From the NCBI GenBank assembly GCA_916613615.1, contig OU744730.1:23748406-23812405 (forward strand): a stretch of 64,000 nucleotides of DNA, in the 5' to 3' direction. This document shows positions 58,201 to 61,800 of the stretch, in pieces; the stretch's first letter is position 1, and each line of letters starts with the position of its first letter. The stretch comes from Steromphala cineraria (lineage: Eukaryota > Mollusca > Gastropoda > Trochida > Trochidae). The position numbers were made by a program, and so were the translations under genes. The notes beneath the pieces were generated by a model. That model saw only the letters and a program-made list of their open reading frames with translations, was not told the origin of the DNA and ran no database searches.

Positions 58201-60852
58201 TTCAGTCACAAAACTGCAAAAATCAAACATGAAAAAATAGAAATATTTTTAAACACTAATGTGTTTTCTTGAAATATAAAATATGGTGTCTTCTCTTTGA
58301 ATAAAATGGTTTCTTTGAACACGCTTATTGACACCTAACATTTCAATCAACAATATGGGTTTTTTTTTTCAAATTACAAAATGATATACATGTACAAGTA
58401 ACAATGCAAATTTGACAAAATAACTTTGATATAACAGCACATAGGATATGTCATATCTTGAATCCTTAAGCCCAACCATTATTATGCCTTAACTTTTATT
58501 TTCTCCCATGTTGAAAACAAGTGTTTTGATGGAAACATTCTGTCTATTGTAAGCCAATCTAGTGCTTGAAGAGCAATGGTCTTCAAATACGTATGACAAT
58601 TTAGTAAGGATGGGTATCGTTCCACATATCTGTATTGCAATAAATTGCGATACAGAAACGCGTATTGCAATATATATGTACTTCTTTAATTCAAGAATGT
58701 GCATGCTATTTTGTCTAAATATGAGCATTAAGAACAATCATCATTGCTCAGCTTTTTTGCAAACAATATTTGTTCTATCACTGTTTATAATAATTATGTA
58801 TTCATATTTGAGCTATTTCACAACACAATTTCACACTTTGTAAAGAACTTTCCGTCAATCATGTTTTATTTGGTTGTGTTTTATTGCAATTTTAGATGGA
58901 AATAGCTCGTTTTAAAACGTTCGATATATTGGATATCTTGTGTACTGATTCGTATCACATTGTTCCTGTATTGCAATATACCGATATATTGATAATATCG
59001 CACATCCTTACAATTTAGATACCAAACATGAAAATATCAAATGTTTGATGATACCCATTCAGAAACTATTATGAGTTAAAGGTTGTTCCAATATCTAATC
59101 AAAGCAAATTGTGTTTTTTTTGTTTAATTCACCTTTTCAACATTATATGTGGAATTATTATCAAATAAACCCTCAACGTCTAAGTTGCAACATCCGAACA
59201 GGAAGAGGATTCATTCCATTAAAAACGACTCCATAGTTACTAAGTTTTGTTATTTTTTATGTCCTCTCAAAATTATGCCTTCAGCTTTCTTATATATATG
59301 AAATGGGCTAAATTCTAAATCAAGATGGATTTGGTGTTCATATTGTGGCCAAAAAAATCTTGAATAGTTGCGGTCATAATTAATAATCAAAGTCTTTAAA
59401 CAATGACTTTTCATGTTGTAACAATGATTGATGAAAAGGTTCAATGCTCATGTGTTCTTGTAGAATTACAATAAAATATGCAATAAATAAACTTCATTGT
59501 AAAATTGTCCATATGACCATATGTCATGATCTGACCTGGATGTTCCCTTAGACAAACTAAAAAATCTATATCTGTTGAAATTTGGTTATGTGTATATAAA
59601 AAAAATCTGCATCATCACATCACTTTCGCTTGTATGTAATGACCAGAAAAAACATGGCGTGTATTTTTTCAGACCCCCTTTAACCCGCATCTATTTGAGG
59701 CCGGTGTCTATTTATTTAATATCAGGAAATTAATGTGTATAGATGGTGTTAAAGGAAAATACTTTGTTTCAATTCAATTACGGGAGCATTAATTAATCAA
59801 CTTATCACCCGGCGTTAATAAGAGACCTGGCGTCTATTCGAGACCCAGCGTGTATTTACCTAAAACAGCCATACCCCCGGCCTCTATTCGAGAAGGAGTC
59901 TATTCAAGGCCCTGCATCTATTTGAGGAAATACGGTATACTTAAGACTATTGGTTTAAAATTTAGCAATTTTTTATTTGGATGAAACTTACACTGTAACT
60001 GTCTATTCAATAAATGGTCATATACAAAATTGTGTTCATAACCAGTTCTGAAACACTTTTAACATTAACCCTTTCCCAGCAACAGGAAGCCAAAGGTGCC
60101 GAAAAAAAATATTCCAACAGAAGGCATACAATTTTTTTTCATTTGAACATTATCCAAACACTTTTATTGATGATCCAGATTGTTTTGGAAATCATGTCGT
60201 ACCCATTTATTTAAATGTATTGACTAATCATGTTTACAACATATCTGATTAATCATTTACCAAAATTAGAATAAGGAAGTGTGTACAAAACGGTGACAGC
60301 TGATGCAAATTACTCAAATAGTTTTAAAAGTAAGATGATCCAGTACCGTATAAAATGAACTCCCAAGAATCTCCAGGAGATAAGAGTAGATTAGATATCA
60401 CCAAAGCTTACTCCCTGAATCTATGAATAGACATGATCAAGTCTACCCTTCTAAGCCTTGAGTTACTCATGCGTGAACTTGAAAATATCGTGTTCACGTC
60501 TTAACTTGAATTTGTCACACATAAACATACCATTTTTCTGAAATAAACTTAAGCCATGACGAGCATTTTGAATTAAAATCGATAATTGCTTTACTCATAT
60601 ATTTGTAAAGTAAAAACAATTAGCACAATAAATCTTTCAAAAGTTTGGATTTCACTTACTTGTTCCTTCTGGTCGGCTGCCTTGGCTCTTAATCCACATC
60701 AACTGGCGAGTTTCTAGTTTGATCCTTAATGTTCTTCTTTCGGGTTTCTTTCGATGAAAGAAGACAGTTGTCACCAAGCCTCTCTCAAGTGGCCGTAACA
60801 CTTCGACAACTTCGGGGCCTGGCAGCCCACCGTTTGTGATGGGGGCGGCCAT
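12568..60852 (-). CDS. PLCG1: Phospholipase C-gamma, complete gene, 34 coding exons
   Basis: Hydrolyses PIP2 to IP3 and diacylglycerol downstream of tyrosine kinases. Joining the exons gives 1,273 residues (human PLCG1 about 1,290) in the canonical order PH, EF, X, split PH, SH2, SH2, SH3, split PH, Y, C2. Every phase closes. Coding exons, in transcription order: 60852-60660, 46826-46677, 45838-45745, 45159-45112, 44302-44221, 43666-43586, 42863-42814, 41687-41639, 40717-40616, 40151-40036, 39378-39293, 38572-38452, 37891-37806, 36517-36435, 36155-36021, 35340-35227, 34960-34791, 34318-34118, 33574-33452, 32826-32649, 31547-31479, 22095-21992, 20926-20781, 20246-20098, 19683-19657 (microexon), 17007-16911, 16376-16286, 15823-15653, 15531-15423, 15059-14945, 14435-14277, 13694-13606, 13211-13027, 12616-12568. 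All introns read GT-AG except the one after 16286 (AT-AC). Intron 1 is 13.8 kb and intron 21 is 9.4 kb. The symbol follows the vertebrate orthologue; an invertebrate copy probably predates the PLCG1/PLCG2 split. Confidence 0.97.
13606..15059 (-). CDS. PLCG1: Exons 30-32: C2 domain
   Basis: Exons 15059-14945, 14435-14277 and 13694-13606 encode residues 1076-1196. Signature pieces are [60 protein letters not shown] and [21 protein letters not shown], in the same order as vertebrate PLC-gamma. The C2 domain packs against the catalytic barrel and helps membrane attachment. Confidence 0.95.
15423..17007 (-). CDS. PLCG1: Exons 26-29: catalytic Y box
   Basis: Exons 17007-16911, 16376-16286, 15823-15653 and 15531-15423 encode residues 920-1075. 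Recognisable stretches are [61 protein letters not shown] and [17 protein letters not shown]. Together with the X box they form the PIP2-cleaving barrel. The second and third exons of this group are joined by the AT-AC intron described separately. Confidence 0.95.
15824..16285 (-). other. U12-type AT-AC intron within the Y box
   Basis: On the minus strand the intron begins ATATCCTTTT, the U12 AT-AC donor consensus, and ends TCCTTAACATACTTAC. TCCTTAAC is the U12 branch-site consensus, and its branch A lies about 9 bases from the terminal AC. Splicing at these points yields [18 protein letters not shown], which aligns without gaps to the human stretch around QYNRLQLSRIYPKG. No GT-AG choice does this. 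Length 462 bp. Confidence 0.88.
16510..16743. mobile_element. TTAA-flanked MITE (AGGGGGT family)
   Basis: Inverted ends TTAAAGGGGGTTTGCAAC and TTGCAGACCCCCTTTAA. The match extends about 55 bp through TTTTAACTTCC and TTTTATTAGCAGGG. The centre contains GTCAGCTGTAAGCGGTTCGT, which recurs in a fragment at 47.9 kb. Sits in the intron before exon 27. Confidence 0.8.
17008..19656. other. Intron between exon 26 and the microexon
   Basis: AT-rich. It opens with a short array of AACATGGA(AT)ACTAGT units at about 17,022-17,080. A worn copy of the GGCAGTAGCACG MITE lies around 19,120-19,340. Nothing else is recognised. Confidence 0.5.
19657..19683 (-). CDS. PLCG1: 27-nt microexon (exon 25)
   Basis: Encodes nine residues, MSKVKFERM, phase 0 at both ends, so it can be included or skipped without changing frame. 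The acceptor TTCTCTCCCTTGTTTCCAG is unusually strong, and the donor ATG|GTATGTAAG is near-consensus. It would insert between the split PH domain and the Y-box start (residues 911-919). Human PLC-gamma has no matching residues there, so it is probably alternatively spliced. Confidence 0.65.
20098..22095 (-). CDS. PLCG1: Exons 22-24: SH3 domain and second half of split PH domain
   Basis: Exon 22095-21992 starts [17 protein letters not shown] and ends QDGGW. Exon 20926-20781 continues [21 protein letters not shown], so the ALHDY, DGGWW and PxNFV ligand-groove residues of an SH3 domain are all present (residues about 778-835). Exons 20926-20781 and 20246-20098 then give the C-terminal half of the split PH domain, ending [16 protein letters not shown] and [16 protein letters not shown]-flanked MITE (21,276-21,456) and a tRNA-like SINE piece (20.3 kb) lie in the introns between these exons. 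Confidence 0.94.
20278..20450 (+). mobile_element. tRNA-derived SINE-like fragment
   Basis: Contains TTGGTGTAGTGGTTAGCATG, which resembles a tRNA A box with its D-loop, then TGCTGCTCACC and a degraded B-box region. It has no acceptor stem or cloverleaf, so it is a SINE head, not a tRNA gene. It lies between exons 23 and 24. Confidence 0.45.
21276..21456. mobile_element. TTAA-flanked MITE (GACAGTCCTAT family), short copy
   Basis: Left end TTAAAGGGACAGTCCTATT and right end GATAGGGCTGTCCCTTGAA are inverted copies and match the element at 4,963-5,283. About 180 bp, so internally deleted. Confidence 0.7.
22096..23952. other. 3'-proximal part of intron 21
   Basis: AT-rich with no coding signal. 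At 22,976-23,033 GTTGAGCGCC...CAATATTGCAGCCATTAG-like sequence matches a fragment at 36.7 kb (a dispersed repeat). At 23,535-23,600 ACTCTTTTATCC and GGATAAAAGAGT form a small hairpin. Confidence 0.45.
25444..26029 (-). pseudogene. Left-arm copy of the palindrome's coding fragment
   Basis: Minus-strand frame (open at 25,890-25,444) with [20 protein letters not shown], then [34 protein letters not shown] and, at the end, PDSMYDFVN. It is identical in protein to the right arm except for a 6-bp deletion (THFQ here, TPTNFQ there) and a CGA codon where the right arm has TGA. The N-terminal Cys-rich part is lost at the arm's inner end. I recognise no named domain. Confidence 0.6.
26212..27168 (+). 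pseudogene. Cys/His-rich transposon-type protein, broken by one stop
   Basis: The open frame starts after a TGA at 26,209 and has no early ATG, so the true beginning is missing or spliced. It reads [15 protein letters not shown], later [19 protein letters not shown] and [14 protein letters not shown], a series of Cys and His pairs suggesting zinc binding. A helical, charged segment follows. A TGA at 26,878 interrupts the frame ([13 protein letters not shown]), which then continues to PDSMYDFVN and a final stop. The left arm reads CGA at that site, so this is a recent C-to-T change. Similar Cys-rich repeated proteins occur in many invertebrate genomes, but I cannot assign the family. Confidence 0.6.
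28663..30029. mobile_element. Tandem-core element with nuclear-receptor-like half sites and terminal hairpin
   Basis: The start region contains GCAGAGCAGCCCCG. The core has repeated units, clearest at about 29,093-29,453 and 29,525-29,880 (period about 430 bp), each with TGACCTTGACCTTTGAC and TCAAGGTCA. It ends with (GGC)n and a perfect hairpin TAGCAGCCCCGTC / GACGGGGCTGCTA at 29,997-30,026. The hairpin arm repeats the AGCAGCCCCG of the start. This plan resembles Helentron-derived or pearl-type non-autonomous elements. It abuts the right edge of the palindrome. A degraded relative lies at 46.1-46.5 kb. Confidence 0.65.
30614..30682 (-). CDS. Possible alternative terminal exon truncating PLC-gamma
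   Basis: On the minus strand TTAACTTTATCTTTAATATAG is followed by a phase-0 frame of 22 residues ([15 protein letters not shown] and on) that stops at TAA, with no usable donor inside. Exon 21 ends in phase 0, so joining it here is in frame. It would give a protein with PH, EF, X box and both SH2 domains but no SH3, Y box or C2, hence catalytically dead. The next recognisable exon is over 8 kb away. An ATTAAA lies about 0.4 kb downstream. No homology is recognised, so a chance frame remains possible. Confidence 0.35.
   Translation of the reverse strand: MAKIFKQEGWLTDEFVSEADTA
30957..31218. mobile_element. hAT-like MITE with 8-bp duplication
   Basis: Ends TAGATGTGTGACGATA and the inverse of TAGAGGTATGACAATA. 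Flanks AATGACAG (30949-30956) and AATAACAG (31219-31226) differ by one base, fitting an 8-bp duplication. The interior is full of ATCGTGAT/ATATCG motifs. It has landed in one copy of a short local duplication (GAAAATCAGCAAT... at 30.82 and 30.94 kb). Confidence 0.75.
31479..31547 (-). CDS. PLCG1: Exon 21: regulatory tyrosine linker
   Basis: A 69-nt, phase 0-0 exon coding residues 755-777. It contains [15 protein letters not shown], with Tyr762 and Tyr768 aligning with human Tyr775 and the key Tyr783 between SH2 and SH3. Phosphorylation of Tyr783 releases autoinhibition in vertebrates. The residue context differs (Y-I-N-P here, Y-V-E-A in human). Acceptor CCCCTTGCAG and donor AAAG|GTAACC are clear. 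Confidence 0.88.
31562..31935. repeat. Dispersed repeat beside exon 21
   Basis: Begins with TAATAATGATAATAATTAGG and TATATAGCGCACTAACCACA, then CATGTTCAAGGCGCTCCCTG. This wording is common in dispersed invertebrate repeats. It is non-coding and within 20 bases of the exon 21 acceptor. Confidence 0.4.
32649..33574 (-). CDS. PLCG1: Exons 19-20: C-terminal SH2 domain
   Basis: Residues 654-754, starting [15 protein letters not shown], with the phosphotyrosine arginine Arg681 in GSFLVRHS and then HCRIKQEG and [14 protein letters not shown]. In the family this SH2 is the autoinhibitory one that binds the enzyme's own phosphorylated linker during activation. Confidence 0.95.
32893..33060. mobile_element. 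Foldback MITE fragment
   Basis: Shares CTAACTCCACTAATCTGTAC and GCTCGCGCGGCCCGACTT with the full copy at 5,468-5,724, then the hairpin centre, and stops before the second arm. Confidence 0.7.
34118..34960 (-). CDS. PLCG1: Exons 17-18: N-terminal SH2 domain
   Basis: Residues 531-653. The SH2 start WFHGRL is followed by GTFLVRES, whose Arg573 is the phosphotyrosine-binding arginine, then HCRIRS and [17 protein letters not shown]. Exon 18 must end at AAAGA|GTGGGT: that donor gives the codon GAA with the next exon and keeps [11 protein letters not shown] in frame, whereas TGG|GTACC eight bases downstream does not. This SH2 docks on activated receptors. Confidence 0.95.
35227..36155 (-). CDS. PLCG1: Exons 15-16: first half of split PH domain and acidic linker
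   Basis: Exon 36155-36021 encodes residues 448-492, ending with [14 protein letters not shown]. Exon 35340-35227 encodes 493-530, with [14 protein letters not shown] followed by an acidic run ([13 protein letters not shown]). This is the amino half of the split PH domain that caps the active site in the resting enzyme. A 138-bp foldback (35862-35999) sits in the intron just after exon 15. Confidence 0.92.
35862..35999. repeat. Perfect-looking 138-bp hairpin
   Basis: GTTATACCATTCAGAGGCGG on the left is mirrored by CCGCCTCTGAATGGTATAAC on the right. The arms stay paired for about 60 bp with a few mismatches, leaving a loop of about 18 bases. It lies about 20 bases downstream (transcript sense) of exon 15's donor. 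A foldback MITE is the likely origin; no duplication was seen. Confidence 0.8.
36435..40151 (-). CDS. PLCG1: Exons 10-14: catalytic X box
   Basis: Exons 40151-40036, 39378-39293, 38572-38452, 37891-37806 and 36517-36435 encode residues 284-447, half of the TIM-barrel active site. All key residues are readable: His320 and Asn321 in SSHNT, Glu350 and Asp352 in ELDCWDG, His365 in YHGHT, and Glu399 in LSIENH. Each lies exactly 15 positions before its human PLCG1 counterpart (335, 336, 365, 367, 380, 414), so the enzyme should be active. The glutamate motif ELDCW is split across exons 11 and 12. Confidence 0.95.
36685..36745. repeat. Dispersed repeat fragment
   Basis: GTGAGTGAGTTATTGTTTAG followed by CAATATTGCAGCCATTAGCG. 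It matches the piece at 22,976-23,033 and resembles the GTGAGTGAGT-type SINE tails seen in molluscs. Confidence 0.4.
37190..37275 (-). mobile_element. tRNA-like SINE head
   Basis: The minus strand reads CTTGGTGAGATTGACTTGTC and then CAGTTCGATCCCG, which resembles a Pol III B box. No complete cloverleaf could be drawn, so I call it a SINE head rather than a tRNA. Confidence 0.35.
38848..39206. mobile_element. TTAA-flanked MITE (GGGGCAGTAGCACG family), copy 2
   Basis: Left TTAAAGAGGCAGTAGCACA, right CGTGCTACTGCCCCTTTAT. Interior CACACAAAATGGCCGCC as in the other copies. In the intron between exons 11 and 12. Confidence 0.85.
40616..45159 (-). CDS. PLCG1: Exons 4-9: EF-hand region
   Basis: Six short exons (45159-45112, 44302-44221, 43666-43586, 42863-42814, 41687-41639, 40717-40616) encode residues 146-283, starting RWLRKEFY as in other PLC-gammas. 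One EF loop reads [15 protein letters not shown]; its twelfth position is Gln rather than Glu, so calcium binding there is doubtful, as in most PLC EF-hands. The intron between 40717 and 41639 is filled by a minisatellite. Confidence 0.92.
40780..41420. repeat. Intronic minisatellite
   Basis: Repeated phrases GACAACTTGATGAGAATAC, CTGCCAAATATGATGAC and GACATTTGCATAGTGCCT alternate over about 640 bp, giving a unit of about 60-120 bp. It fills much of the intron between exons 8 and 9. Long spurious minus-strand frames arise from it. Confidence 0.8.
41818..41880 (-). mobile_element. tRNA-like SINE head
   Basis: The minus strand reads ATAGCTCAGTGGTTAGAGC, close to a tRNA A box, then GAGTTCGGGAGTTTAAAC, a poor B box. 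The stems do not pair into a tRNA. Confidence 0.4.
43058..43416. mobile_element. MULE-like MITE, copy 2
   Basis: Starts CACTCTCTCCCCACAGAGGC and ends GCCTCTGTGGGGAGAGAATG. Interior GCCTCTGTTGTATTACGCC and CCCCTGGCGG correspond to copies 1 and 3. The flanks do not give a convincing duplication. Confidence 0.75.
44536..44900. mobile_element. TTAA-flanked MITE (GGGGCAGTAGCACG family), copy 3, reversed
   Basis: Left ATAAAGGGGCAGTAGCACG, right CGTGCTACTGCCCCATTTAA. Opposite orientation to copies 1 and 2, judged by the CATCATTC/GACAAAGAATGAAG interior. In the intron between exons 4 and 5. Confidence 0.85.
45745..46826 (-). CDS. PLCG1: Exons 2-3: rest of N-terminal PH domain
   Basis: Exon 46826-46677 gives [20 protein letters not shown] and [19 protein letters not shown]. 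Exon 45838-45745 gives [16 protein letters not shown], containing the Trp of the terminal PH helix. Together with exon 1 they complete a PH domain over residues about 20-145. Acceptor TTTTATGTTTTCAG and donor G|GTAAGA on exon 2 are strong. Confidence 0.93.
46085..46545. mobile_element. Degraded relative of the 28.7-30.0 kb element
   Basis: Shares TGTGACCTT, CATGACCTTGACCTTG, CAATGAACACTTTTCATTG and TCTGGAAAGCTTAGTG with that element, but lacks the hairpin and GC-rich end. Confidence 0.6.
47905..48055. mobile_element. Fragment of the AGGGGGT-family MITE
   Basis: GTCAGCTGTAAGCGGTTCGT, GTCCCTACCAAGCATT and TATAAAACTCTGGAAGT match the centre and right arm of the element at 16,510-16,743. The left arm is missing. 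Confidence 0.65.
48715..49601. mobile_element. GGGGCAGTAGCACG-family MITE, copy 4, split by an insertion
   Basis: Left part 48,715-48,804 (AAGCCAATCATTGATAGTTA and CATTGGCGGCCATTTTGTG) and right part 49,427-49,601 (ending ACGTGCTACTGCCCCTTTAA) join into one reversed copy, with about 110 bp of its left end missing. The gap is filled by the MULE-like element below. Confidence 0.85.
48805..49426. mobile_element. MULE-like MITE, copy 3, nested, with perfect 9-bp duplication
   Basis: 622 bp, from CATTCTCTCCCCACAGAGGC to GCCTCTGTGGGGAGAGAATG. The inverted ends pair for about 58 bp (AACTCAGTCATACCTGAATT on both). CTTTAATTC stands on each side (48796-48804 and 49427-49435), a perfect 9-bp duplication of the host MITE. 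It has no coding capacity. Confidence 0.92.
50465..50870. repeat. Two-unit tandem-core element with terminal hairpin
   Basis: Two units of about 170 bp share GCCATGGAAA, AAAGGCACATCTAC-like and CCAAATTTGGTGAAGATTG phrases. A GC-rich GGACGCGGACGGGA tail and a hairpin (TATGTCTCCCG ... GGGATAGACATA) follow. Related to 6.96, 51.9 and 53.7 kb. Confidence 0.6.
51905..52318. repeat. Two-unit tandem-core element with terminal hairpin
   Basis: Units share AACAAGAGTTT(C/T)AAAAGTGG, GTGACCTTGAAAAT and GACCAAATTTGAAGA. The tail is ACGGACGGACATACAGACGG, and the end folds as GTCCCCCG ... CGGGGGAC. Confidence 0.6.
52462..52824. mobile_element. TTAA-flanked MITE (GGGGCAGTAGCACG family), copy 5
   Basis: From TTAAAGGGGCAGTAGCACG to CGTGCTACTGACCCTTTAA. 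Immediately followed, with a shared TTAA, by copy 6 in the opposite orientation. Confidence 0.9.
52821..53184. mobile_element. TTAA-flanked MITE (GGGGCAGTAGCACG family), copy 6, reversed
   Basis: From TTAAAGGGGCAGTAGCACG to CGTGCTACTGCCCCTTTAA. The TTAA at 52,821-52,824 serves both this copy and the previous one. Confidence 0.9.
53690..55330. mobile_element. Pearl-like tandem-core element
   Basis: Opens near GCGAGCAAAGCTCACATACC. Then come about nine units: two or three diverged ones (53.87-54.14 kb) and near-identical ones. GTTTTAGTCATG recurs at 54144, 54302, 54467, 54637, 54807, 54978 and 55148, spacing 158-171 bp. Each unit has CCATGGAAACCGCCAAAAA and ATGCTCCGGACAAA. The array ends in a (GGAC)n tail. 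Tandem cores of this size with an ACGG-type microsatellite are the hallmark of the pearl elements described in bivalves. Confidence 0.75.
55664..55711. mobile_element. Foldback MITE end fragment
   Basis: GATTAGTGGAGTTAGCGTAA and CGTTCGTACC...CAGGATG match the right end of the 5,468-5,724 element; only about 48 bp remains. Confidence 0.6.
56649..57047. repeat. Three 133-bp tandem units
   Basis: TTTGTAATTGACAAGCCCAA begins at 56,649, 56,782 and 56,915, an exact 133-bp period. The units differ at only a few bases, so the expansion is recent. Each unit carries GTTCAGAATGCCCTATCTGG. Confidence 0.92.
57210..57871. mobile_element. Element with TACYGTAAATCC inverted ends
   Basis: Left TACCGTAAATCCTTGAATAA, right TTATTCAAGGATTTACAGTA. 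Interior motifs AATAATCGCCTACC are also repeated in inverted form near each end. Ends in TA suggest a Tc1/mariner-type MITE. A tRNA-like segment (GCAGTGGTTAGCACATTCAG on the minus strand, about 57,640-57,700) sits inside. Confidence 0.6.
58605..59010. mobile_element. hAT-like MITE with perfect 8-bp duplication
   Basis: Ends TAAGGATGGGTATCG and the inverse of TAAGGATGTGCGATA. CAATTTAG stands on both sides (58597-58604 and 59011-59018), a perfect 8-bp duplication as made by hAT transposases. The interior is rich in GCAATA/ATATCG motifs. Confidence 0.88.
59660..59945. repeat. Dispersed CTATTCGAG-type repeat
   Basis: CTATTTGAGG, CTATTCGAGA and CTATTCAAGG recur along this stretch, ending GAGGAAATACGGTAT. 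Non-coding, in intron 1; family unknown. Confidence 0.45.
60660..60852 (-). CDS. PLCG1: PLC-gamma exon 1: start codon and first half of N-terminal PH domain
   Basis: Encodes residues 1-64. The context CAAAGATGG has purines at -3 and +4, and the codons after it (MAAPITNGG) lead into the PH-domain start [20 protein letters not shown], close to vertebrate PLC-gamma. The exon stops after the first base of a codon at GGAACAA|GTAAGTG, a near-consensus donor. The PH domain binds membrane phosphoinositides such as PIP3. Confidence 0.93.
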
Positions 60853-61016
60853 CTTTGATTCTTTGCTTCTGTTTCTGAGATACGTTTCCCCTTACGACTA
60901 ATAAACTATAGACATCTAAGTCTGTCGCTCTGACACGATGTGGACGGCAGCCGTTCAAGTTTCCCGTACAATCCAACTACTGCACATTATTTAACGCACA
61001 AATCAAATAGATAGTC
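60853..61016 (-). promoter_or_regulatory. 5' leader and probable core promoter of the phospholipase gene
   Basis: Upstream of the start codon the sequence is richer in CpG than its surroundings. A short upstream frame, ATGTCTATAGTTTATTAG (60,915-60,898, five codons), would lie in the leader if transcription starts above it. The ATG itself sits in AAGATGGCCGCC, which also matches the YY1 motif often found at translation starts. No TATA box was identified. Confidence 0.4.
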
Positions 61017-61379
61017 GAAATAAAGAGTTTTTAACCCCTATCAATAAATTTGCTCGATGACATTTAAAATACGCAAATTGGTCCTGAAATCGTGTTTTCA
61101 TAATCTACTAATCGATATTGGGAATACTAGGGACAGGAATTGAAAGGGCGGATGGGAAGATGGATTAATTGATTTCTACAATGTTGGGTGTCCATATCCC
61201 ACGTAGGCGTTCGATAGTCCACCTGAATATAATACATAGACGGATCGCCCACACAGGGTCGCCAGTTCTACCTGATAGATGGAAAACTGAAGTAGTGGCC
61301 TACGTGCGATTACTTGCCTTGAATACTAAGGAAAGAAAGGGTAGATCAGACCTCACTATTGAGAGAGATTGGTTTTGAG

Positions 61380-61513
61380 AGAGAGAAAAAAGGAAGAGGG
61401 GGCTAGAAAATGATAACAGAGGGAATGAGCCAGAGAGAGAGAGACAGACAGAATGACGGAGACAGAGAGAGTGATAGGCCTAGAGAGAGACAGTCAGACA
61501 CGGACACAAACAC

Positions 61514-61590
<77 letters not shown>

Positions 61591-61800
61591 TATATATAAA
61601 GACGGAGGCAGAGAGTGTGATAGAGAGGCAGAGAGTGTGATAGAGAGACAGAGAGAGAGGGGAGAGAGAGACAGACAGAGAGAGACAGAGATAGAGACAT
61701 AGAGAGAGTGAGTGACAGGGACAGAGAAAGAGAGAGACAGAGACAGAGATACAGGGAGTGACAGAAACGGGCAGACAGGCAAGCAGAGACAGAGATATGA
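61380..61800. repeat. GA-rich microsatellite tract upstream of the gene
   Basis: An uninterrupted (GA)n run at about 61,529-61,587, then TATATATA, all embedded in 420 bp of imperfect GAGAGACAGA repeats. The tract lies 530-950 bp upstream of the phospholipase start codon, reading (TC)n in the gene's sense strand. Long spurious reading frames on both strands come from it. Confidence 0.9.
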
